This document shows positions 34,087 through 41,456 of a stretch of 64,000 nucleotides of DNA, in pieces. Under the pieces are notes generated by a model, which saw only the letters and a program-made list of their open reading frames with translations, was not told where the DNA came from and searched no databases. This stretch comes from SIG565 sp045656145 (GTDB lineage Bacteria > Bacillota > Clostridia > Oscillospirales > Acutalibacteraceae), in contig JAZOQP010000040.1 of NCBI GenBank assembly GCA_045656145.1, forward strand, positions 1 through 64,000, in the 5' to 3' direction. Numbering within the stretch: position 1 is the stretch's first letter; the number at the start of each line of letters is the position of its first letter. A program made the position numbers and the translations under genes.

Positions 34087-34115
34087 ATTTTAACTTAAAA
34101 CACCCAAAAAGTCAA
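34087..34115 (-). promoter_or_regulatory. Promoter of the leucine T-box operon
   Basis: Minus strand: TTGACT (34115-34110), 17-base spacer, TAAAAT (34092-34087), lying directly after the stop of the amidohydrolase gene. Confidence 0.75.
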
Positions 34116-34122
34116 TACTTTT

Positions 34123-34908
34123 TTATAAGTTTAACAATATTTCGGCGTTTTTATAGGCGATTTTCTCGCGATCAGCATCCGAAAGTTCTAATTTTTTGAA
34201 GCGCTCAACCTCCACGGCTTGATCCCATAGAGGAGAATCGGTTCCGTAAAGCAGGCGATCTGGACCATAGGCACCTATATATTTCTTCTTTTGCTCTTCA
34301 CTCATAAACATAAGTGAGGAAGAAATATCGAACATACACGAAGTGTTTTTAAGACTTTCTACCGCCTCATCCCACACCGAATATCCGCCGAAGTGAGCCG
34401 CAACAATTCTTAAATTTGGAAAATTATCAAGTAAATTTTTAATGCGCTTCGGATGAGAATAATCATACCTTTTATCGCCGCAATGGAACATAAATATTAA
34501 CCTTTCGCCAATAAAATCATAAAGCGGGAAAAGGCGTTTATCATCAATGTTAAATTTTTGGGTATCGGGGTGCATTTTAATGCCTTTAAGGGCATTATTT
34601 AATATAAATTCGCCCTCTTCTATTATATTATTTTGTTCGGCATGAACCGTTCCAAAACCGATAAATTCGGGGTGTTTGGCGGTTTCAGAAAGAATAAATT
34701 CGTTTATATGCCTTACCCTATCGGCTTTTATAGCGACGGGCAGAACAACGAATTTTTCAATCCCTACGCTTTTACCTTTTTCTAAAAGCTCTTCGGCGGT
34801 ACCTTCCATAGTACCGCCATCGATTTCATAAAATTCTTTTATGCTTTTTGTAGCCTTAGCGGCTATTTCTTTTGGATATATGTGGGTGTGAAAATCTATT
34901 ATTTTCAA
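34123..34908 (-). CDS. Amidohydrolase-2 family metal-dependent hydrolase or decarboxylase
   Basis: A 261-residue TIM-barrel protein: IIDFHTHIYP (HxH metal motif) at the start, GIKMHPDTQKFNID, LIFMFHCGDKRYDYSHP, RIVAAHFGGYSVWDEAVE and LLYGTDSPLWDQ (final Asp). The family includes hydrolases and non-oxidative decarboxylases such as ACMSD; which reaction applies is not clear. Last gene of the operon with the AcnX subunits and the flavin reductase, 24 bases after the small AcnX subunit. No terminator separates it from the Leu T-box promoter. Confidence 0.75.
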   Translation of the reverse strand: MKIIDFHTHIYPKEIAAKATKSIKEFYEIDGGTMEGTAEELLEKGKSVGIEKFVVLPVAIKADRVRHINEFILSETAKHPEFIGFGTVHAEQNNIIEEGEFILNNALKGIKMHPDTQKFNIDDKRLFPLYDFIGERLIFMFHCGDKRYDYSHPKRIKNLLDNFPNLRIVAAHFGGYSVWDEAVESLKNTSCMFDISSSLMFMSEEQKKKYIGAYGPDRLLYGTDSPLWDQAVEVERFKKLELSDADREKIAYKNAEILLNL

Positions 34909-34932
34909 GGGAATTTCATCTCCGAAGTTTTG

Positions 34933-35376
34933 CTATTCTACTATTACTGTTCCATCAGCTTCAATAGTTATACTCATATCATCCTTAACATAATTTAAGA
35001 ATTCTTCGCCTAAAGAATCAATAACAGGCATTGAAACATCATCAAGCCATACATCAGCCAAAACGCTTCCTGCGGCTGCCAAAGAATCAATAGGTTTTGA
35101 AAAGAGCATACAAGCGGGTTGACGCTTCATAGCGCAAGCGCAATATAAAACGAGGCCGCCCGTTGTGGAGCCGATAGTTTGAGGAAGGCATAAAGCCTTT
35201 CCTGCCATTTGTTTATTATATAAATCGGGGTTGTTTTGGTCGCCGCAGGTGGCATTTTTATCGCCAAACTGAAGCGCTTTTTGGAAGGAAGCAAGTGTGT
35301 TAAGTCCACCATGAGAAACAAGTGCCTTAGCGGTAACTGTTCCCTCGGCAATTACTCTGCCTTTAAACTTTTTCAT
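34933..35376 (-). CDS. Aconitase X swivelling domain (small subunit)
   Basis: A 147-residue swivel domain of an AcnX-type dehydratase. It begins GRVIAEGTVTAKALVSHGGLN and contains CGDQNNPDLY, GKALCLPQTIGSTTGGLVLY and the closing PVIDSLGEEFLNYVKDD, the layout of the former DUF126 family. Its start shares one base with the stop of the large subunit gene (35376), so the two make one enzyme. Known AcnX enzymes dehydrate cis-3-hydroxy-L-proline or mevalonate 5-phosphate; the substrate here is open. Confidence 0.85.
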   Translation of the reverse strand: MKKFKGRVIAEGTVTAKALVSHGGLNTLASFQKALQFGDKNATCGDQNNPDLYNKQMAGKALCLPQTIGSTTGGLVLYCACAMKRQPACMLFSKPIDSLAAAGSVLADVWLDDVSMPVIDSLGEEFLNYVKDDMSITIEADGTVIVE

Positions 35377-36653
35377 TACTTTGTACCTCCCTTAGTGATT
35401 TGAACCAAAATCTCATCATCGGTATAATAACGCGCAGTTGTATAGGTGCGAAGCTTATTAGATGATGTAATTACAGGCATCTTTCCGCAAAGCGGGTTAT
35501 TCATATACATAAGTGGGCAAATATAAGAGGTTATAACGCCTGTTGCCTTTAATCTTGCGGCATATTCGGTCTTTTCAAACTCTTTTAATACGGCCGGAGA
35601 AGATGTGAATACGGTTGGGATAACAACCTTCTTGTTTCCTACCTCTTTTAATGAAGCCTCAACCTTTACGGTCCAAGACTTTAACTGCTCTAAACTCATA
35701 TGCGGACAACCCATAAAGCAAAGTTTGGGCTTAGCATTTTTGTTTTTCCAAATAACAGGATAATTCTTATAAACGCGCTCGAGTTCTGCATCATCAATGA
35801 TATACTCTTTCGCACCCTCGGCTATTAATTTCTCTCCAATTTCCTTAGCTTCTGGGGTTAAATTATCAATATGATAAAGACCTACGGCGCCATTTGAAGC
35901 AGTTGCGGCACCAAAATCTTTAAGATATGTGCGGTTTTCATCATTGAGTTCGCTACCAATCCATTTATCAAGGCCCACAACGTAAGGAACCTCTTCCATA
36001 ACCTTCATACCGATTGCGGAACCAAGCAACTGAGCCTCAGGCTTTTTGGTTGTTTCAATTTTTACAACCCATGTAGCTTTTCTTCCTTCATCGGTAAGCA
36101 AACCAAAATAAGGAACAAATCCTACAACAGAACCCATAATATCAATAATGCCTGAGTTACGGTTGCAGCGAGCTCCTAGCACCGAGTTTGCATAAACTAC
36201 CGCCGAAGACTCTGCCCATGAAAGCACCTCGCCCTTTTCAGGCTTATTACCTACCTCATCCATATAGCAGGTGCAGGTAAAGGCATCGTCATCCATAAGG
36301 CCTAAACTTTTAAGCTGACCTTCATAGAAATCTTGGGTTGAATACATAAAATTATTGAAAATAAAATTCTGAAGGAATGATGAAGGAACATTCTTATCAA
36401 TAGGACGCGGGTCAACCGAGAATTTCTGACCTGATAGAGCATCGGCATCTATAAGCTGCTGCATTAAATCAAACACAGGCTTCATCATTTTAAGGCCAAA
36501 AGATGTTACAAGATGGTTATATTTACTTGTTACGGGAACTAATTTTTCAGCGCCAAAGGCCTCACCATATTTAACCATTGTTTTCATAACCTTGGCAAGC
36601 ACTTCGCCCTTTTCGCCATTTAATATTGCTTTTTGTTCATCGGTTAAAAACAT
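35376..36653 (-). CDS. Aconitase X catalytic subunit (large)
   Basis: A 425-residue AcnX catalytic subunit (former DUF521). Conserved blocks include LTDEQKAILNGEKGEVLAKV, CTCYMDEVGNKPEKGEVLSW, NSVLGARCNRNSGIIDIM, MGCPHMSLEQL and CPLMYMNNPLCG, holding the cysteines expected for the iron-sulfur site. A split catalytic/swivel pair is typical of bacteria of this family's type IIb-like arrangement. It lies between an enoate-reductase-like flavoprotein (19 bases upstream) and the swivel subunit, suggesting dehydration of a hydroxy acid whose alkene is then reduced, or the reverse order. Substrate unknown. Confidence 0.85.
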   Translation of the reverse strand: MFLTDEQKAILNGEKGEVLAKVMKTMVKYGEAFGAEKLVPVTSKYNHLVTSFGLKMMKPVFDLMQQLIDADALSGQKFSVDPRPIDKNVPSSFLQNFIFNNFMYSTQDFYEGQLKSLGLMDDDAFTCTCYMDEVGNKPEKGEVLSWAESSAVVYANSVLGARCNRNSGIIDIMGSVVGFVPYFGLLTDEGRKATWVVKIETTKKPEAQLLGSAIGMKVMEEVPYVVGLDKWIGSELNDENRTYLKDFGAATASNGAVGLYHIDNLTPEAKEIGEKLIAEGAKEYIIDDAELERVYKNYPVIWKNKNAKPKLCFMGCPHMSLEQLKSWTVKVEASLKEVGNKKVVIPTVFTSSPAVLKEFEKTEYAARLKATGVITSYICPLMYMNNPLCGKMPVITSSNKLRTYTTARYYTDDEILVQITKGGTK

Positions 36654-36672
36654 AAACTTTTTTCTCCTTTTA

Positions 36673-38730
36673 TTACAGTTTCATTGCAATATCCCAAGCC
36701 TGCCAAATAACAGTTCTTAGGTTGCCCACCTTTGAAGCATCGCCTATAATATGAACCTTGCCACTCTTCTTGGCTATGGGAGCAGGGTTATATCCAATAG
36801 AGGTAACAACGGTATCAACCTCAATTTCGCTCTCATTTCCTTCTTTATCGGTAACAACTATTGCATTTTCTTTGATTTCATTTAATGCAGTTTCAAGATA
36901 AACCGGAACGCTGTTTGTTTCAAAGAAATCTCTTAAATAACTTGTGTTTGCAAGGCATACTCCGGGTGTGGTTACAAGGTCATCCTGCATTTCAACAATA
37001 ACAGGCTTCTTGCCCTTCAAATAAAGGTCATAAGCTATTTCGCAGCCTGTAAGACCGCCACCGATAACGGCAACCTTTTCGCCTACCTCGGCGCCTAAAA
37101 GATAATCTATTGCTTCAATAGCGTTTTCGCTTCCCTTAATGGGCAAACGCTTTGCCTTTGCTCCTGTTGCAATAATAACCTCATCGGCATTTAATGCCTT
37201 AATATCGGTAATAATTGTGTTAAACTTAATATCAATAGGATACTTTTTAATTTCTCTGTTATACCAAGCAATAAGCTCTCTATCCTTTTCCTTAAAGGAA
37301 GGCATAGCGGCAGCAATAAACACACCGCCAAGCTTATCGGTCTTTTCATATAGAGTTACATTATGTCCACGCTTAGCGCAAAGAATTGCAGCCTCCATAC
37401 CGCCAATACCGCCGCCAATAACAGCAATATTTTTAACCTTCTTAGCAGGTTTAATGTTATATTTCTTAGACTGCATTGTCTCGGGATTTAGCGCGCAGCG
37501 AGCAAGTCCCATAGTATCGGTTAAGTCTTGAGTATTGGCATGGCCCTTGGAAGAAGAGAAGTTAAAGCATCCGCTATGACAACAAATACAAGGCTTAATA
37601 TCCTCTATTCTTTCCTCAATTAGCTTGGTTATCCACTCAGGGTCGGTAAGGAATTGACGAGCAACGCCAACACCATCAATTTTGCCTTCTTTTACCGCTT
37701 CAGCACCTGTTTCAGCATCCATTCTACCCGCGCAAACAACAGGAATGTTAACAAACTTTTTAATGTGAGCTACATCCTCAAGGTTGCAGTTTTCAGGCAT
37801 ATACATCGGCGGATGAGCCCAATACCAGCTATCATAAGTACCATTATCGGCATTGAGCATATCATAACCCATATCCTCTAAGTATTTCGCGGCCTTTTCG
37901 GATTCTTCCATATTTCTGCCAACCTCGGTATATTCTTCGCCGGGCATAGCGCCTTTGCAGAAGCCCTTCATTTTGGTCTCTACCGAGTAACGAAGAGATA
38001 CAGGGAAATCCTCTCCGCAAGAAGCCTTAATTGCCTTTACAACCTCGGCTGCAAAACGATATCTGTTTTCAAAGCTACCGCCATATTCATCAGTACGTTT
38101 ATTGAAAAACTCAATAGCAAACTGGTCAAGCAAATAGCCCTCATGAACTGCATGCACTTCAACGCCATCAACACCTGCATCTCGGCAAAGTTTTGCTGTT
38201 TTTGCGAAGGCTTCGATTATCTCTTCGATCTGATGCTTGGTCATCTCAGGGCAAATTATATCATGTGCCCAACGAGAAGGCTGAGGAGAGGGACAAGCTA
38301 GTTCGTGAGAGGTATCGATTATAGGCTTTACAATAGCTCTAGTGAGTTTATTTTTATGTAAAGGAGCCACAAGTTCGGTAATTGCCCAGGAGCGTCCCAT
38401 ACCTGCGGTTAGCTGAATGAACAATTTTGCGCCTGTTTTATGAATTTCATCCATAAATTCCTTTAATTCATCAAACATTTTCGGGTTTTGCCAAAGCCAC
38501 TTACCCCAAAATGTATCACGAAGAGGTGCAATACCCGGAATAATAAGGCCAACATTATTATTGGCTCTTTCTAAAAAGAGTTTTGCTGCCTCCTTATCAA
38601 AATGGCAACCGCCGAGCTCAAACCAACCAAAAAGTGAGGTGCCCCCCATTGGGCACATTACGATTCGGTTTTTAATCTCAACATTTCCTATTTTCCAAGG
38701 AGTAAATAAGGCTTCATATTTTTTATCCAT
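36673..38730 (-). CDS. Old-yellow-enzyme / 2-enoate-reductase-type flavoprotein
   Basis: A 685-residue flavin and iron-sulfur oxidoreductase of the 2,4-dienoyl-CoA reductase/enoate reductase/BaiCD group. Residues ~1-375 are an FMN barrel (NRIVMCPMGGTS, VEVHAVHEGYLLDQF, EYGGSFENRYRF). CICCHSGCF followed by CALNP supplies the [4Fe-4S] cysteines near residues 380-415. The rest is a FAD/NAD domain (IAVIGGGIGGMEAAILCAKRG and VAVIGGGLTGCEIAYDLYLKGK). It would reduce a carbon-carbon double bond using NADH. First gene of the AcnX operon behind a consensus promoter. Confidence 0.88.
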   Translation of the reverse strand: MDKKYEALFTPWKIGNVEIKNRIVMCPMGGTSLFGWFELGGCHFDKEAAKLFLERANNNVGLIIPGIAPLRDTFWGKWLWQNPKMFDELKEFMDEIHKTGAKLFIQLTAGMGRSWAITELVAPLHKNKLTRAIVKPIIDTSHELACPSPQPSRWAHDIICPEMTKHQIEEIIEAFAKTAKLCRDAGVDGVEVHAVHEGYLLDQFAIEFFNKRTDEYGGSFENRYRFAAEVVKAIKASCGEDFPVSLRYSVETKMKGFCKGAMPGEEYTEVGRNMEESEKAAKYLEDMGYDMLNADNGTYDSWYWAHPPMYMPENCNLEDVAHIKKFVNIPVVCAGRMDAETGAEAVKEGKIDGVGVARQFLTDPEWITKLIEERIEDIKPCICCHSGCFNFSSSKGHANTQDLTDTMGLARCALNPETMQSKKYNIKPAKKVKNIAVIGGGIGGMEAAILCAKRGHNVTLYEKTDKLGGVFIAAAMPSFKEKDRELIAWYNREIKKYPIDIKFNTIITDIKALNADEVIIATGAKAKRLPIKGSENAIEAIDYLLGAEVGEKVAVIGGGLTGCEIAYDLYLKGKKPVIVEMQDDLVTTPGVCLANTSYLRDFFETNSVPVYLETALNEIKENAIVVTDKEGNESEIEVDTVVTSIGYNPAPIAKKSGKVHIIGDASKVGNLRTVIWQAWDIAMKL

Positions 38731-38762
38731 ACTGATTCCCTTTCTAAAATTAATATAAATAA

Positions 38763-38791
38763 ATTATATAAGATTGTTAAAGAATTGTCAA
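38763..38791 (-). promoter_or_regulatory. Promoter of the enoate reductase-AcnX operon
   Basis: Minus strand: TTGACA (38791-38786), 17-base spacer, TATAAT (38768-38763), 33 bases before the start at 38730. Confidence 0.88.
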
Positions 38792-38808
38792 TGATTGCTA
38801 CTTTTTAA

Positions 38809-40335
38809 CTATTCCGACCAATACTTACGGTCAAGACTTCTGAATTGAATGGCCTCGGCTATATGCTCGGCCTCAATATTTTCGCTTCCTGCAAGGTCGG
38901 CAACCGTTCTTGCAACCTTTAAAATTCTATCATAAGCGCGCGCCGACATACCGAGTCTATCAAAAGATGCCTGCAAAAGCTTTGATGCGGCTTCACTCAT
39001 TATGCAATGCTTTCTCAAAAGCGAAGGCGTAAGCCGTGCATTGCAGGAAACACCTGTGTCCTTATAGCGCTCATTTTGAATAGCCCTCGCTCTATTTACC
39101 CTTTCGCGAATTTGAGCCGAGGTTTCGGCATTTTCGTTAGTCCTAAGCTCATTATATTCAACAGGCGGTACCTCAATATGCAAATCAAGGCGGTCAAGCA
39201 TCGGTCCTGAAATGCGGTTTAAATACTTTGAAACCATCTTAGGCGAGCAGGTACATTTCCTGGTTGGATGTCCAAAATATCCGCAAGGGCAAGGATTCAT
39301 CGCCGCTACAAGCATTATGGAACTTGGATATGTAAGCGTTCCCGCCACTCTCGAAATCGTTATTTTAGCATCTTCAAGAGGTTGGCGAAGAGCCTCCATA
39401 ACATCTCGATTAAATTCGGGAAGTTCATCCAAAAACAAAACTCCGTTATGCGCCAAAGATATTTCGCCCGGTTTTGGAATTGTGCCGCCACCCGAAAGCG
39501 CCACCGAAGAGGTTGTGTGATGCGGAGAACGGAAGGGTCTCGAAGTTATAAGCGGATTTTCGGATTTGGTAAGTCCTGCTATAGAATAAAGCTTGGTGGT
39601 TTCTATTATTTCATCATAGGTCATTTTAGGTAAAATGGTTGGGAAACGTTTAGCCAGCATACTTTTACCCGAACCCGGAGGGCCAATAAGCAAAATGTTA
39701 TGACCTCCTGCCGCGGCTACCTCCAAAGCCTTCTTAGCAAGGGTTTGCCCCTTAACCTCGGAAAAATCAAGCCCTGTTTCAAAATAATCATAACTAATTT
39801 CTCCGCGCTCGGTTTTGGAAAGAGGTCTCTCTCCTTTAAAATGCAAAAATAAATCTTTTACATTTTCAAGGCCGAAAACATTAATTCCCTCAACATGAGA
39901 ACCCTCCAAAGCATTTTCTATCGGCATATAGAAATTTTTTATTCTCTCCCCTGCTGCCTTAATAGCCATTGCAAGAATACCATTTACCTTGCGAAGATTA
40001 CCATCTAGTGACATTTCGCCAATATAAACGCTGTTTTCGGTATCAATTTTAATTTGCTCGGATGCCGATAAAATGGCAAGCATAATGGGCAAATCATAAA
40101 ATGAACCTTCTTTTCTTACATCTGCAGGAGCTAAATTAACGGTTATTTTACCTGTTGGGAATTTAAAACCATTATTTTTAATTGCGGCTCTTACGCGGTC
40201 TCGCGATTCCTTAACCGCCGCATCAGGAAGGCCAACAACATCAAAGCTTGGAAGTCCGCTCGAAATATCGGCCTCAACCTCAACTAAAAAAGCATCCATA
40301 CCAAAAAGTCCGAGACTTTTAAGTTTTGCAAACAT
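38809..40335 (-). CDS. yifB: YifB/ComM-type Mg-chelatase-like AAA+ ATPase
   Basis: A 508-residue AAA+ protein related to ComM, a branch-migration helicase used in natural transformation in other bacteria. The N-terminal Lon-like domain (residues ~1-170: SSGLPSFDVVGLPDAAVKES, FPTGKITVNLAPADVRKEG) precedes the ATPase with Walker A GPPGSGKSM, Walker B VLFLDELPEF, and the cysteine-rich MNPCPCGYFGHPTRKCTC insert. ATG 40335 follows a GGAGGG site; a longer frame (40353) would swallow that site. It stands alone between operons. Confidence 0.93.
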   Translation of the reverse strand: MFAKLKSLGLFGMDAFLVEVEADISSGLPSFDVVGLPDAAVKESRDRVRAAIKNNGFKFPTGKITVNLAPADVRKEGSFYDLPIMLAILSASEQIKIDTENSVYIGEMSLDGNLRKVNGILAMAIKAAGERIKNFYMPIENALEGSHVEGINVFGLENVKDLFLHFKGERPLSKTERGEISYDYFETGLDFSEVKGQTLAKKALEVAAAGGHNILLIGPPGSGKSMLAKRFPTILPKMTYDEIIETTKLYSIAGLTKSENPLITSRPFRSPHHTTSSVALSGGGTIPKPGEISLAHNGVLFLDELPEFNRDVMEALRQPLEDAKITISRVAGTLTYPSSIMLVAAMNPCPCGYFGHPTRKCTCSPKMVSKYLNRISGPMLDRLDLHIEVPPVEYNELRTNENAETSAQIRERVNRARAIQNERYKDTGVSCNARLTPSLLRKHCIMSEAASKLLQASFDRLGMSARAYDRILKVARTVADLAGSENIEAEHIAEAIQFRSLDRKYWSE

Positions 40336-40366
40336 TTTTATCCCTCCAACCATTATTTTCCTATTA

Positions 40367-40395
40367 ATTATACAATAAATTTAAATAAATAACAA
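40367..40395 (-). promoter_or_regulatory. Promoter of yifB
   Basis: Minus strand: TTGTTA (40395-40390), 17-base spacer, TATAAT (40372-40367). It is back-to-back with the tRNA-Ser promoter. Confidence 0.65.
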
Positions 40396-40401
40396 TAATT
40401 C

Positions 40402-40430
40402 TTGACATTTCCTTAAAAAATAAATATAAT
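40402..40430 (+). promoter_or_regulatory. Promoter of tRNA-Ser
   Basis: Full-consensus TTGACA (40402-40407), 17-base spacer, TATAAT (40425-40430), 13 bases before the mature tRNA. The perfect match suits a stable-RNA gene. Confidence 0.92.
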
Positions 40431-40443
40431 AGTTTGGTAACAA

Positions 40444-40532
40444 GGAGAGTTGTCCGAGTGGTCGAAGGTGCAGCACTCGAAATGCTGTGTTCCCAAAAGG
40501 AACCTAGGGTTCGAATCCCTAACTCTCCGCCA
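40444..40532 (+). tRNA. tRNA-Ser (anticodon CGA)
   Basis: Class II tRNA with a long variable arm. The acceptor stem GGAGAGT (40444-40450) pairs with ACTCTCC (40522-40528), discriminator G and encoded CCA at 40530-40532. The anticodon stem is CAGCA/TGCTG with loop CTCGAAA, giving anticodon CGA at 40478-40480 (reads TCG). The variable arm is GTTCC-CAAAA-GGAAC and the T arm carries GGTTCGAATCC. Single-gene unit with its own promoter and terminator. Confidence 0.97.
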
Positions 40533-40536
40533 ACAC

Positions 40537-40570
40537 AAAAGGAACTTTTGGTATGCCAAAAGTTCCTTTT
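40537..40570. terminator. Bidirectional terminator after tRNA-Ser
   Basis: AAAAGGAACTTTTGG (40537-40551) pairs perfectly with CCAAAAGTTCCTTTT (40556-40570); loop TATG. T-runs on both strands serve the tRNA and the converging nucleotidyltransferase gene, which ends at 40574. Confidence 0.92.
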
Positions 40571-40573
40571 TTA

Positions 40574-41455
40574 TTACATATTTTCATATTCGCCGTTATC
40601 GATTTTTTTGGCGATAGCGGCTACTACGGCATCCTTATCCTCTTTATATGTAACGCCGTACCATTTATCCTCGCTTGATAAAACCTTTGCCTGCTTTTCG
40701 CCGGTTTTTATAAGGGTATCAACAACACTCGGGAGATAAAATTCCGATTTTGGAACAGTTATTTTTTCATCCAAGAATTTTTTAAATTCTCTTTCTAAAT
40801 AACCAAAAATATCGTTAGTAAAGCCCCACATATTCATTGAAACTATGGTATCTGGAGCAAGCGGCACCCAAATTTCATCATCTTCGGTATATTTGCAGTC
40901 AACTATCTTTGTGCGCTCGGTTATATTCTTTAAGAAGCCGTTTTCCTCTTCACAAACGCCACGGGAAACAGAACCATTTTCGGTTAGGGTGTTAGCGAGG
41001 CGGAAACCTACCATACAATAATTTTCGGTTTGCTCTTTTAGATAATCATAAATCTTCTTGAAAGCAGTTTTGCCATAGAAATCATCGGCATTAATAACTG
41101 CAAAAGGCTCATTCACATAGTCCTTACAGCAAAGAATTGCATGGCCTGTACCCCAAGGCTTTGCCCTATCTTCAGGACAGGCATAGCTATCCGGCAAATA
41201 TTCTTTCTCTTGGAAAACATAAACGGTGTTTACCTTTTTCTCAATTCTCTTTCCAACAAATTCTTTAAACTCAGCTTCGATGCCATGGTTTATTACAAAA
41301 ACAACCTTATTAAATCCTGCTTCTACCGCATCATAAACAGAAAAATCAAGTATGGCTTCTCCGTTTCTTCCAACTGGGGCAATTTGCTTTAATCCTCCGA
41401 AACGGCTTCCCATGCCTGCCGCCATTACTATGAGTGTTGCATTAAATTTCTCCAT
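40574..41455 (-). CDS. Sugar-1-phosphate nucleotidyltransferase-like protein
   Basis: A 293-residue GT-A-fold nucleotidyltransferase. The N-terminal LIVMAAGMGSRFGGLKQIAPVG is the NTP-binding motif, WGTGHAILCCKDYV and FAVINADDFYGKTAF carry the metal-binding Asp region. The family activates sugar phosphates as NDP-sugars for envelope polysaccharides; sugar and nucleotide cannot be read from motifs. It starts one base after the stop of the sugar-phosphate transferase, so both are one operon for a surface glycan. It is longer and different in spacing from RmlA or GalU. Confidence 0.75.
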   Translation of the reverse strand: MEKFNATLIVMAAGMGSRFGGLKQIAPVGRNGEAILDFSVYDAVEAGFNKVVFVINHGIEAEFKEFVGKRIEKKVNTVYVFQEKEYLPDSYACPEDRAKPWGTGHAILCCKDYVNEPFAVINADDFYGKTAFKKIYDYLKEQTENYCMVGFRLANTLTENGSVSRGVCEEENGFLKNITERTKIVDCKYTEDDEIWVPLAPDTIVSMNMWGFTNDIFGYLEREFKKFLDEKITVPKSEFYLPSVVDTLIKTGEKQAKVLSSEDKWYGVTYKEDKDAVVAAIAKKIDNGEYENM

Positions 41456-41456
41456 T

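Noticed and set aside
35127..35351. Alternative frame within the AcnX swivel-domain gene
   Set aside because: The overlapping frame matches the AcnX small-subunit family block by block; the alternative does not resemble a protein family.
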